Source of the DNA: Spinellus fusiger
Taxonomy: Eukaryota > Mucoromycota > Mucoromycetes > Mucorales > Phycomycetaceae
Assembly (NCBI GenBank): GCA_025094145.1
Contig: JALLLS010000092.1
Span: 1 to 64,000, forward strand
DNA length: 64,000 bases
Reading direction: 5' to 3'
The notes under the pieces were generated by a model. That model ran no database searches. It saw only the letters and a list, made by a program, of their open reading frames with translations, and was not told the DNA's origin. Positions within the stretch are counted from its first letter, which is position 1, and every line of letters starts with the position of its first letter. This document shows positions 13,072 through 23,231 of the stretch, piece by piece. Both the position numbers and the translations under genes were made by a program.

Positions 13072-14418
13072 GAAGAAGAGAGTATGGAGATATCACCTCC
13101 TGAGCCTGATGATACCACCAGTCTCTTGTCTTCTTCAGCACCTCCTGTGTTGGATGGCTTTGGCCCATTCTTCACAGACACCCGCCCAAGAGTCCATTCT
13201 CAACGAAAGGCCATGGTCTATGGCTCTACTCGTGCTTCTACCTGCTCTCGCTCTACGGCAGGAGAAGCAGGAGTGGATCCTCCTACTCTTCACAGCACTA
13301 ATGGCAGTATGACGATTCCTGCTGATCCTGATATGGACTACCACCACCACTACCACACCACCAACACCACCACCACCAACCTGCACATGTCCCCTTACTC
13401 CATGTCTTCTATGGAAGCCTATTTTCATCACCACTCTCTTTCCACCGACCCACAACACCAACTCCCTCTCCAATTCCACGCAATGGACATCCACCCATCG
13501 CCTCTATTCCAGACCCTTTCTCCCGAACCACTACTGAACGAAGTCTCAATGCCCAACAGCAGCAGCAGCAGTAGTGCCATAAGCTTCGATGACATTCTCA
13601 CCATGTACTATCCTGCACCTATGGACACACCCACGTCAGAACACTCTTCCTCCACACACACACCCTTTGAGTCTCTCGAGAAGAAGGAAACATACACCGC
13701 CTCTGCCACTTCTGCCACTTCTGCCACTTCTGCCGCCTCTGCCACCTCTGCCACCACACACTGCACCAACTGCCACACCAACACCACCCCCTTATGGCGG
13801 AGAGACCCAGAAGGAAAACCACTCTGCAATGCATGTGGGCTGTTCCTTAAACTTCATGGTGTAGTAAGACCCTTGAGCCTAAAGACAGATGTCATCAAGA
13901 AACGCAACCGAAGTAGTGCGACTCCCATGGCAGCTGTGAACAAGGGAATCAAGTCCAAACCAGCTATGTTTGTCCATCCCCACAGCGGCAGTCCTGTAGG
14001 CAGACGCATACTTGTGGGAGAGACAGTACTGAAAGAGAAGACGTCTGAGTTTGCATCTCTGCCTGTCTCGCCATGTGCAAACTATTCAATGCACACCGTC
14101 GTTGTGGACTTCCAGACAGATCCATTCCAGCCAGGTCTTCCTAAACGACAGCGATGCCATTCAATGACACAGGAGGATTCAACTCCACCTCTACTCGAAA
14201 CACACTATACACCCATGCCAATGCCAATGCCAATGCCAATGCCAATGCCAATGCCAATAGCCATGTCAGTGCCAATAGCCATGTCAGTGCCCATGCCAAT
14301 GTCAATGCCAACCACAGTCAATGCATCCAACAATGGTGGATGGAGGATGAATCCATTAGCACAGCCTGATCGGTATCCTACAGTGTATCCCAAGATGGAT
14401 GAATATACGTGGAGCTGA
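12709..14418 (+). CDS. AreA/Nit2/Gln3-type GATA transcription factor (nitrogen regulation)
   Basis: Single exon of 569 codons. Near residues 47-86 it carries the conserved N-terminal fungal GATA motif [15 protein letters not shown] followed by [16 protein letters not shown], which is the block found in AreA/Nit2 nitrogen regulators. One C4 zinc finger with Cys at residues 352, 355, 373 and 376 (CX2C-X17-CX2C) contains [19 protein letters not shown] and is followed by [20 protein letters not shown], the basic tail that contacts HGATAR sites. The rest is low complexity: Thr runs, Ser runs, an Ala-Thr-Ser repeat before the finger, and a Met-Pro dipeptide repeat near the C-terminus (codons around 14215-14310). 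Expected to activate nitrogen-catabolite genes in the nucleus. The GTG/TTG codons just upstream are not used; ATG at 12709 is the start. Confidence 0.9.
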
Positions 14419-14457
14419 TGTACTCCATAAGCTATTGATTCTATCTATCTACTCTAT

Positions 14458-14503
14458 CCACATCCACATCCACATCCACATCCACATCCACATCCACATC
14501 CAC
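14458..14503 (+). repeat. (CATCCA)n hexanucleotide tandem repeat
   Basis: About seven and a half copies of CATCCA lie 40 bases after the GATA-factor stop, followed by (CAA)n and (CA)n patches to about 14540. This is a probable 3'-UTR microsatellite. From here to 15033 I see only 3' flanks of the two convergent genes. Confidence 0.85.
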
Positions 14504-15033
14504 ACCAACAACAACAACAACAACACACACACATACACATGAAGAAAGACCAACCTCCAGCTGTACACACCCACTTTAATGATGAGCTTATTTATTCTTA
14601 CCTTGTATTTCAATTTCTAAAGACGTGTTTTATTGATTTTACTCTTATTTTGCTTTGTTACTTCCACTCTATTCATGCTCATTCTATCAGCACATTGGAC
14701 TATTGTTGTTGTTGTTGTTATTGTTTGAACACTGGCATGGTATGTATACCTGTGCTTGCATAGAAATGCATGAATAGAAGCATCTTTTTGTTTGTTTATT
14801 TGTTTGTTTTATTAAAGAATAACACTAGAAAAGGAATACAAAAAAAAAGAAGGGGAGGAGACTATCTACATAAGAAAAAAGAAAGAGAAAGAAATATTGA
14901 AAAAGTAGATGGAGCAACATTTATTCATTTATGGGCCCTCTTCCAGTAGACCTTTACCGTGCTTATAGATACAACATATACAGCAAATGGGATAGATATG
15001 CACCTGTATGCTTGTTTTTTGTTTTTCTTGTTT

Positions 15034-16657
15034 TTATATCAGTAGCTTTAGTAAACAGTAGATAGCACCTGTTTCTGCTTTTCCTTTCTTTGAGGCTCTT
15101 GCCATAGTAACAATAGATTCGTTGCCAAACTGCAACACACACTTGGCATCAAATACCACTGAATGCATTGGCCCTGACGACTCATAAAGCGTATTGAAAT
15201 CAGCCTCACTAAAGGTCGCCAGGATCTTCTGTATACATCCCTTAGGTGTCAGTTGTCGTTGTGGATCCTCAATGAACTGCCTCAGACTGACATTGGAATG
15301 CACCAAGTGCCTTATACGATCCACCGACTGCAAATCCTCAGGACTCCGCACCACCTCTGGATAGATACACTCAGGGAGAGCAGCAGCACTGAGGGCATGA
15401 TGAGCAGGCGACATCAATGAAGAAGGCGGTGTCTGGATCCGCTGCTTCTTCTTGTTGGGCACTTCATCTTTGACTTTGAGCAGTGTCACTTGGCCCAACA
15501 AACACGCCATCAACGCCGCATCGTCCTGGTCAGGCTCGTGCACTATGTACCCTTTGCGCTTGACAGGGGCTTCTGTCTGTGCTGTGGGCTGTGGGCTGTT
15601 GTCCAAGAGAACATAGTCGTTGCTGTAGTTGTCTATTGCAATTGGCAAGGGTGTTGCTGGAGGAGAAGACTCGTGCGATAGACTGGTGGCGTGTTGGTGG
15701 GATATCTTAAGTTCTTCATGGCAGTTATAGTAATTGACAATATCATGCATGGCCAGGAACCGTGCTTCCTTCTTGCTCTGACCTGTGCGGGTATGTGTGA
15801 ACCAGGCTGCTGTCGGGGCTAGGTGGTAGACCACATCCACACTCCATTTGGACCCTCCAGGTCCTTGAGAGGGTGACGACGCATACTGGAAATCGTGGCT
15901 GCCACAGTAGGCATGGATGAGATCAAGAAACTGCTGGGTGATGGAACCAGAGGCAGGGAGGGGAGGCGGGGCAGGGAGGCGGTAGATGGACCGGTAGACA
16001 GTGCGTGGTAGGGAGTGTAGGAGCGAGGGGCAGACCTCATCAAGGAGTGGTGTCATCCATGCATTGACGATGGGCAGGCCGTGCAATTCAAACAGAATGC
16101 CAATGAAGGTGTGGATTATTGTCTCTGTGCTGGACATGCTCTGTTTATTGGAGCAGTATTTGATCAGTCTGAATTTCCGACAGATCAACAAGCAGAGTTG
16201 GTGGGTGCTTTTTATAATAACAAACATGCGTTCTAGATAGAGGGGCTCGATGGTGCTGAAATTCCTGCCAAGGTAGAGAGAGATGGATGTGTCTAGGATA
16301 TGAGAGCCAATAAAGGCGTAGTACTAGGTAGATCAGATTGTAATAACAAAAGAAAGAAAGAAAGAAAGAAAGAAAACAAACATGCATAGAGAGACCAGTG
16401 TTAGTATAGAGAAAAACAAGAACAAGAACAATAGCAGGGTAGATTAGATAAGAAAGACAGTATCTTACCTGAAATGGGGTTTCATGACTATGAGTGTTGT
16501 TCTCATGTTCACCCATGAGTACTTTGTAAAACAGATCGAGTTTAGGACTATTACAGATCTGCGTGCTGATAATGTCAGGAAGAGACTGGGTCATGTACAT
16601 AAGGTCAGATGAAAAGACCTCATGGCTGGTAGAATGAGGCTCAGCTTTGATAATCAT
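15034..16657 (-). CDS. R3B2-like protein: catalytically degenerate RNase III domain plus two dsRNA-binding motifs
   Basis: Two exons, 16657-16469 and 16323-15034, join at phase 0 and give about 492 residues. The splice rebuilds an RNase III fold. YYAFIGSHILDTSISLYLGR aligns with the usual LEFLGDSVL...YL block, and SSTETIIHTFIGILFELHG aligns with KILADxFEAxIGAIYLDGG. In both blocks the acidic catalytic residues are gone: the Asp of GD reads Ser, and the Asp and Glu of the second block read His and Ile/Gly. Two dsRBM-like segments follow: about residues 155-220, ending TGQSKKEARFLAMHDIV, and a C-terminal one ending ASKKGKAETGAIYCLLKLL. One RNase III domain plus two C-terminal dsRBMs is the layout described for Mucor R3B2, which acts in epimutational RNAi and in the Dicer-independent RNA-degradation pathway. 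The start is uncertain: ATG at 16657 is the first in frame, but the frame is open further upstream, so a 5' exon may be missing. Convergent with the GATA gene. Confidence 0.72.
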
Positions 16658-17869
16658 GTCAATGAGGGCTGTACTTTCTCTTTCTTTTTCAATATAAAAA
16701 AGAAAACAATGGTTTAGGAATCCTTGAAAGAAATCGTGTCTTATCCCACAGACTTGGTTCACGCTTTGCTCTGTATTAATAATAAATTGTAGAGATGACG
16801 TAGTATAGAGGTACGATGGTATGTGATTCTTATGGAAGATCTAGAAGTTTCAGTCAAAGGATATTTGGACAGCAAGATAAGAAAGAGAAAGAAAGAAAAA
16901 GAGCAAGTTGAATGTGTGTTATGCTATGCTATGCTAGTAGCCGAGCTAGTGTTTGAATCAGTATGGAAATTGAATGGGGTTTTTATTCCTTATAGTCAGT
17001 GCTTTAAATCTACCAAAGATGATAGAAGGAGCTCTGTGGGTAGATAGAGAAGAGTATTTCTTCTTCTTTTCCCACAAGGAATAAAAGGAATAAACATTGT
17101 ACGGTAATAGTGTGATAATTTGACAGGTGCATTGATGTAGTAAGCATAAGGAAATTAAAACGCCACTTGTCTTTCTTTCCTCAATAGCGTACAGTGATGT
17201 AGTAAAAGAACAGCAGGCATAATAAAGAACTCTACTAGAGGCCTCTCTCTCTTTCTCTAGAAGGGATTTTTGAATGGCCATCTTGCCTTAATGTTCTACT
17301 AGTGTCTCTGGAATAGTCCTGTCCATTACAAATAATGTTATGTATTCACACAGCCCTATCATTGGCATTCTTCCCTAAGGTATAGAAAGTTATAATAAAC
17401 ATAATGATGATATATATGCATTCGATAGGGTTAAAGGTTTAGAAGAATCTAGGTATAAACAAAATTCCAATCTTTCTAGACTATACCAAATGATAAACTA
17501 CTCTTTATCATTAGTGTAGCTCATCTATTGAATGTAAGACGAGTCAGAAGAGTTATAGTGTAATATCATTATCATTATCATTATCATTATCAATATCAAT
17601 ATCAATATCATTATCAATAGAATACAGGCTACGATAATGAACCAATAAATACAGCCCTTGAATTAATATACGTTTTCTTACAATTTATTTATGTATGGGG
17701 TCTGACCTTTAGATTCTTATTCTTGATATATTGTTTTTTTTCTTTTATAGATCAGATCAGACAAAGTAATAGAATCTCTTCATATTCCAGGCTGTTTAAT
17801 ACTTAAAACAGCATACACTATTTCTTTTTTCATAACACTTCTTTTCTTATAATGTCTGCACCATCCAAA
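16658..17869. other. Intergenic, A+T-rich, no gene seen
   Basis: Includes the upstream region of the R3B2-like gene and simple repeats such as (ATC/ATT)n at about 17563-17625. Small frames such as 16958-17281 on the minus strand show no recognisable domain. Confidence 0.5.
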
Positions 17870-18065
17870 GAATTTCTTAGAAACAAAAAAATTTATAAGT
17901 GGTTTGGAGGTGGTGAAGTGATGTTATGTATTGTTTTAGTGGGGAGGGTGTTGGGAGATGAATCGTAGTGTAGGGTAGGATAAATTCCGACAAATACATT
18001 GATGTCTTGGGAGATGTCTAATGCCATGAACTCAAGCCAGATGAAATGGTCACAAATAAACGGTT
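17870..18065 (+). pseudogene. Relic of a Tc1/mariner-type transposase
   Basis: The stretch encoding KWFGGGEVML matches the conserved K-F-G-G-G-x-V-M block of Tc1-type DDE transposases, and the DNA around it resembles the better preserved relic near 40665-40715. A following YIDVL-like codon string (about 17992) fits the next conserved block. Frames are broken by stops and indels and no inverted repeats were found, so this is an inactive fragment. Confidence 0.45.
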
Positions 18066-18189
18066 GTTTTCAGATTGCACCTCTTTAACCAATAAGAGGG
18101 ACCAATGTGTCAAGTATCTTCAAGAAAGGTCAAAAGTTGCCCCTGCCATGAGTGTGTACTATGCAAATGAAGACAATCCGTATGCATAA

Positions 18190-18912
18190 GATAGATGTAC
18201 GAATGGCTTGATGCCTTTTAGAAAGATAAAATTGCTCAGCTACATCAACAGATTGATATCTGATAGGAGACTAGTAAAAAAGAATGTCTGAAGGAAAGGT
18301 TTGGTGATGAAGCAATAATTGTTTACTGTAATTGGTCTGTAGGTCATGCCAGTTTTCATGAACCAATTCGTGGTGTTGGAATGAGAAGAATGCTTCAAAA
18401 CGAAGGGTTCAAGGTGTGTCTTATCGATGAGTTCAAGACATCAAGCTTCTTCTTTCTTTCTTTTTTCATCATGCCAGAATAGAGCTCTAGAGAAGTGCAA
18501 AAAAGTCTTGAATCCTATATCCTACCAAAGAAGCAAAAAACCCGGACGTATTATGTAATAGTTTATTAAGGCAAAGAAGGATTTTAGCATGCAAGTACAG
18601 TATTAACAGTGAAAACTGACTATATATCTTACATAATAACTGTTTAGGTGTACAGACTAAAAATGTTTAGAAGCTACGACTGATACTACAACTGATGCTG
18701 CTTCTGGAGATCGTCTTTGCGATTGTGTTTGGAGCAGAGATGGGGTGGCTGCCTTGAACTTTTGACATAGTCTTTATGGTTTACATGAGAATCAGAAAAG
18801 ACCAGAACAGTTTTTACGTTCAAACAACACATCTGCTTCCGCAGATTCGAAAAGAAAAGAAAAAAACACTTCTTTGGCTGTCAGTAGTCGATCTACCAAA
18901 AGAAAGAAGTAA
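18190..18912 (+). pseudogene. Relic of a TnpB/Fanzor-like (OrfB family) protein, C-terminal part
   Basis: Across shifting frames I can read, in order: PFRKIKLLSYINRL, a segment EAIIVYCNWSV, FHEPIRGVGMRRML, then VCLIDEFKTSS, a damaged zinc-ribbon region (SCQNRALEKCKKVLNP), and finally WSRDGVAALNF followed by SLYGLHENQKRPEQFLRSNN and a Lys/Ser-rich tail to a stop at 18910-18912. The order matches the C-terminal half of the TnpB-like proteins common in Mucorales: RuvC-II region, zinc ribbon with CxxC pairs, and RuvC-III Asp in RDxxAxxN. The first zinc-binding cysteine pair is lost to a T-rich insertion, there are at least three frame breaks and an in-frame stop, and no N-terminus is visible. Non-functional. 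The family link rests on motif order, not on a search. Confidence 0.6.
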
Positions 18913-18949
18913 TTCTTCTGTACAGTTATCGCTGTACTGTACAAAGTAA

Positions 18950-18988
18950 AGTGAGTAGTAAAAATTATATTACTTTTTACTACTCACT
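18950..18988. repeat. Perfect 15-bp hairpin
   Basis: AGTGAGTAGTAAAAA at 18950-18964 is exactly complementary to 18974-18988 with a 9-base loop. It lies 38 bases after the stop of the TnpB/Fanzor-like relic, where it could be a remnant element end or a transcription-end hairpin. Confidence 0.7.
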
Positions 18989-19501
18989 CTAGATCAGATA
19001 AAATGATACATTCTTATTTTTAGTAGATTGATGTATTGCTTGACCCAACGTTTTCCTCTTTTAGAGCTACATGGTATTCATTATTAGAGAGTTTAATTAT
19101 ACTATTTATAAGCATGGCATGTATTCAGAAAGAGAAGATGAAAGGGGGTAGTTTGAATATCAGTGCATTTGATCATGGCTACCTTTTAAACTAGAGAGAT
19201 GACTTTTATGTTGAATTGAGGAAAGGTTATTTATTGTAGAATAGTTCACATTATCATCTAAAAATAATGTAGGGAAAAAATAGACAGATTCTTTGACGTT
19301 TCAATATGAATCAGTGGTGTGATAATGACGAGCCTGGATCGTGATGGTATATTATATAGACACACTTGCTCTATTGGGAAATTTTATTAAGAAAGAAAGA
19401 AATATGTGGTAATGAACCCAATTCTCACTTGTTTATCTTTATGAAAGACCTTCATCTCTCATTATCAATATTAAATTGTCCAGACTACAGATAAATATAT
19501 A

Positions 19502-20849
19502 CAGTCACACCCAATTGAATTTAATACTTTTGAAGATAGATTTCAAGACGAAATATTTAGGATATGTTCAACATTAGATAAAACACTCCACATTTGATAT
19601 AGAAGCTTCAAACTTTCACGCAATAAATCTCAACATATTTAATTATAGAAAACAAAATAATAATAATATAACTAATATCTTGTATGGTCTCCTTTGACAT
19701 CAATTACAGCCTGGCATCTATCTGTCATACTCAGAACTCATCATTATGCAAACTCAACACCAACCCTCTCCCACTCCTCTGCAAGTAGAGCCTTCAAACT
19801 TTCAATATTGGTAATAGATACCCTTTTTTTTCAATTCGTCTTTCCAAGGCCCACCATACGTGTTCAATTGGGTTTAAGTCAGGACTTTATATAGGCCAGT
19901 AATCAAAGCCCCTAATTTGATGCGTCTCTTTCCACCCTCTGGCATAGCCCCCATTATGACAGCTAGCACCATCTTCTTGTAACAGAGACTCACTGTTATC
20001 TTTATGATACAATCCCATAAACCAAGGATGAAAACCACCACCCAAAATATTGATATATTTGTCTTGGTTTACAGTGCTATCAACAAAGACTCATGGGCCA
20101 AATCCGCCCGCCCAAAAACAGCTCCAGAGCATGACCCCACCGCCACCAAACTTCGTTGTTAAAACAATAGGATTAGGATCATACCTTTTTCCAAATTTTA
20201 TGATGACACACGCATCACTATTGTTCCCTTTTACAGTGTACCTGGACTCATCAGACTAAATAACACCTCTCCACTGGTCGTTCGTCCAATTGATATGTTC
20301 CTTAGCCCAACAAAGCCGTTTCTCTTTGTGTTTTACAGTTAAGGTTGACTTGTGAACTGGAGAAAAAGATCCGAACCTTAACTGATTGCAGTAACTGATC
20401 ATGGTGTTTCTACATATATCAACCTGAATCTTCAACATTTCCAATTTCAGTTGATTATATGAGGCAAATGGGTCCTCTTTAATGACCTTTTTCAGGTGTC
20501 TGAGGTCCCTTCTCATTCACTTTTTTTATATGTTCTCTGTGACTCTTTAAATGCAATGATGACCCACTAACTTTGATGTTTCTGATACTATTTTGAACTG
20601 TGGGCTTTTTCATCTCAACTACGTTTGTAGTGACAGTCAATTTTAATCCAGCCTTCAACATGTAATAAATGCTCCACAATCTTCTATCTTTTGCCCTATC
20701 CTATTCTTCACAAGTATGAGTTTCTGAATATCTATCTTACATAGTGTATAGTTTAAACGCTATTTGGAAAGAATAAGAGTTTTATGCAAAGATAAAGGTA
20801 TTATTTTATTAAAATTTAGGCAAGTATTAAATTCAATTAGGTGTGACTG
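19502..20849. mobile_element. Tc1/mariner-family DNA transposon, 1348 bp, inactivated
   Basis: The left terminus CAGTCACACCCAATTGAATT (continuing TTAATACTT) begins at 19502. It is repeated inverted at the right end, finishing at 20849, with a single mismatch over 28 bases. The element is flanked by TA on both sides (19500-19501 and 20850-20851), the target duplication expected of this superfamily. It contains the broken transposase described separately, on the minus strand. Because both ends survive it could in principle be moved by a related transposase acting in trans. Confidence 0.85.
19690..20679 (-). pseudogene. Tc1-like DDE transposase pseudogene
   Basis: Reading the minus strand from 20679, an HTH region (LRHLKKVIKEDPFASYNQLK) is followed by CWAKEHINWTNDQW and SDESRYTVKGNNSDA carrying the first catalytic Asp. 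Then come TKFGGGGVMLWSCF, QEDGASCHNGG with the second Asp, and SPDLNPIEHVWWALERRIE with the catalytic Glu. All three acidic positions are still visible, but the frame is interrupted by stop codons (for example after FGPMSLLIAL and before SPDLNP) and frameshifts. It lies wholly inside the element bounded by inverted repeats at 19502 and 20849. Confidence 0.85.
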
Positions 20850-22642
20850 TAGATAGATAGAGAGAATAGTTTATTTTCATAGAGAAAATGACCTTGAGAT
20901 ACCTTTGATTTAAATACATTTGGAATTAATAATCCCATTTACAATTTCTCGGGTATTGTACTTACCAAATAGTAGTATACTCCTGGTTTTCATTGTATTG
21001 ACCTTTTCTTTTTATGATGATTCCTGGTGAAATAATAATAATAACCAGAGGTATTTCACCCCTCTTGATCCATAAATCCACAGGGACACAAAGCTACAGG
21101 TAGTAGGGTATAGTTTACACAGCTAAAGAGACTACTAAAAAAAATTAAGTGAATCACAAAGAATAGACAAGTCTATTTCTAAAAAGCTAGGTTTCTTTTC
21201 TATGATTTATTTTATACTCTAATATTAAGTATAGATGGAAGTGTAGTGTCTATTTCTTCTCTTCTAATTCTCTCATGTGTATAATGATCAATAGTATTAT
21301 TCAAGGGCGTATCAAGATATATAAATAAATAATCAATAGAAACAGTGTCCAAGAATATGTTCTTTATTACAAATCTCCTAAATGTTTAAATTTCAAAGCA
21401 AGTTTATGTATTTATTTACTGCGTTTTTCTTTGGGGTTGAATAGAATTAAAAAGGAGCATTCTTTATTCGAACGACATAAAACAGAAGAACCTTCCTTAG
21501 TACAACCTTATAGCTATATTATGAATTATACAGCCTATGTTAGCTGATGTATCAATTTACTATTGGTATTGTAAAACTGGACTTTACTAATAGTATCTAC
21601 TAGTTTAACGGATATTATTATTAAATATCTTTATATTAATGACCTATCAAGACCAATAAATTCAGAACATATACTCCTGCAAAGGAAAAAAAAAAGATGG
21701 AAAGCAGTATATTTATACCTTAAATTATAGCTTTTAAGTCTTCCAGTTACAGAAACAAGTAACATAACGAAATGAGAATTTATATCACATATACTTGGTG
21801 CTAATACTAATAATAGATATACTGACAAATAATAAAACACGCCATTTTCAGTCCTAATATACACTCTACTTCTACACCAAGATAAAATGTATACTTTTTG
21901 CTACAATTATGAAGAATACCCTCCATCTGCTGGAACAACAAGATACCTTCTCACCACTTGCCTATCCTCTAAATGATCAAAATCCAAAAATAAAAATAAA
22001 ATAAAATAAATCATAGGCAGACTTTCCACTACACCGTTTTCTATTTTCAAACACTTAACTCTTAAGTTATAGTCATACGGCTAAACACAGACCAAAGCAT
22101 GATTCACAAGTTCTTTATGACTGTTGAAAGTAGTATTGACAAGTTTAAGAACATTTATCAAGTAGTGTTTATTTTATTTATTTATTTTAAAAAAAAAACC
22201 AGAAAAAAGAAAGTCAATTTTATATGGCTTTATAATACCTAATAGTTGATCATGTATCTATGGACTATAGGTACAGTCATGGTAACAGTACCTGATATTC
22301 ATGGCTTATCTCTGCAATTTAAAAGAAAAAGGGGCTGTCAATTAAGAGGTTGTGCCATTATCTTCCAAAGCTTTTTAATAGAAAAGTACATGATGGATCT
22401 GTTTCTTAACTTTTATTTCATTTGCTAGGAGTGAGATGCCATATCACTATGAATTGATTATCTGCTATTTCTATGTAAAGTCGCATTTAAAACTTTGAGC
22501 AGATAACCCAAAATAGAAGCCTCGATATATTTATGTTTACACAAACAAGGTTTACGTAAATCCTTACTGTGATCTATGTATACTAGAAAAGGAAGAAGAT
22601 CGACTGTATTGCAAAAAAAACGCATTATGGGTTTTATGCACA
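20850..22642. other. Intergenic, A+T-rich; includes a diverged segmental duplicate
   Basis: No gene is supported. About 21823-22010 resembles 41026-41190 in the same orientation (shared strings such as CTTCTACACCAAGATAA and TATACTTTTTGCTACAA), and the similarity resumes at 22719-22850 versus 41350-41470. This indicates an old duplication of non-coding DNA. Confidence 0.5.
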
Positions 22643-22718
22643 TACGCTGAGAGGAGGATCTTAAATTTTTGAGTGACTGTCCACACTAAAAATCTAAAAT
22701 CTTCCTCCTCTCAGCGTA
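22643..22718. mobile_element. 72-bp hairpin MITE with TA target duplication
   Basis: CGCTGAGAGGAGGAT at 22645 is repeated inverted at the other end (terminal CCTCCTCTCAGCG ends at 22716), with an approximately 40-base centre, and TA stands on both sides. The duplicated locus near 41343-41356 has the same flanks (CGCATATTAGATAAGAAAA) without the insert. This supports an insertion at a TA site. It has no coding capacity and needs a trans-acting transposase. Confidence 0.75.
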
Positions 22719-23231
22719 AATGAGAAGAAAAAAAAGTTCAAAATGTGAATGTAGGTGCCGTTGAAAGATTTTATTAAGATATACGCAGAGATGTATGCAG
22801 ATACATCAAAGTAGCAATTTTCTTAATACTTAATATAAGATTAATAGAATCGGGAATGATCAGTATTTATAATGTCAATATGAAAAGATCATAACAAGGA
22901 TATAAAGTAATTTCTAAATAAATAAGATAAATCTAGTGCAACAAAAGATGTTAATGTGTCAAATTAACTTTATGCACAAGTAGTAGCTTCAAGAAAAGAG
23001 AAAACAAAGAGGCAAAAAAAAACAGTCTATAGAAACAAGAAGATTAAAAAAATATATCCAAAAGCAGGGATAAGCACTGAATTAAGAATATGAAATGGAG
23101 ATACTATAATGTAGAGAGTGCATCTACAACTCTCAAAAATAAACAAACAAGAAGTAGTATAAAAAGCTTGTCTAAAATTTAGTTTATTTTTCATTATTAT
23201 ATCTGTTTATTTTTCAATCTCTTAAGCTACA

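Noticed and set aside
16145..16468. Read-through of R3B2-like exon 1 into 16145
   Set aside because: The frame continues through an intron; splicing at a good GTAAGA donor to a CTAG acceptor restores the RNase III fold and the dsRBMs.
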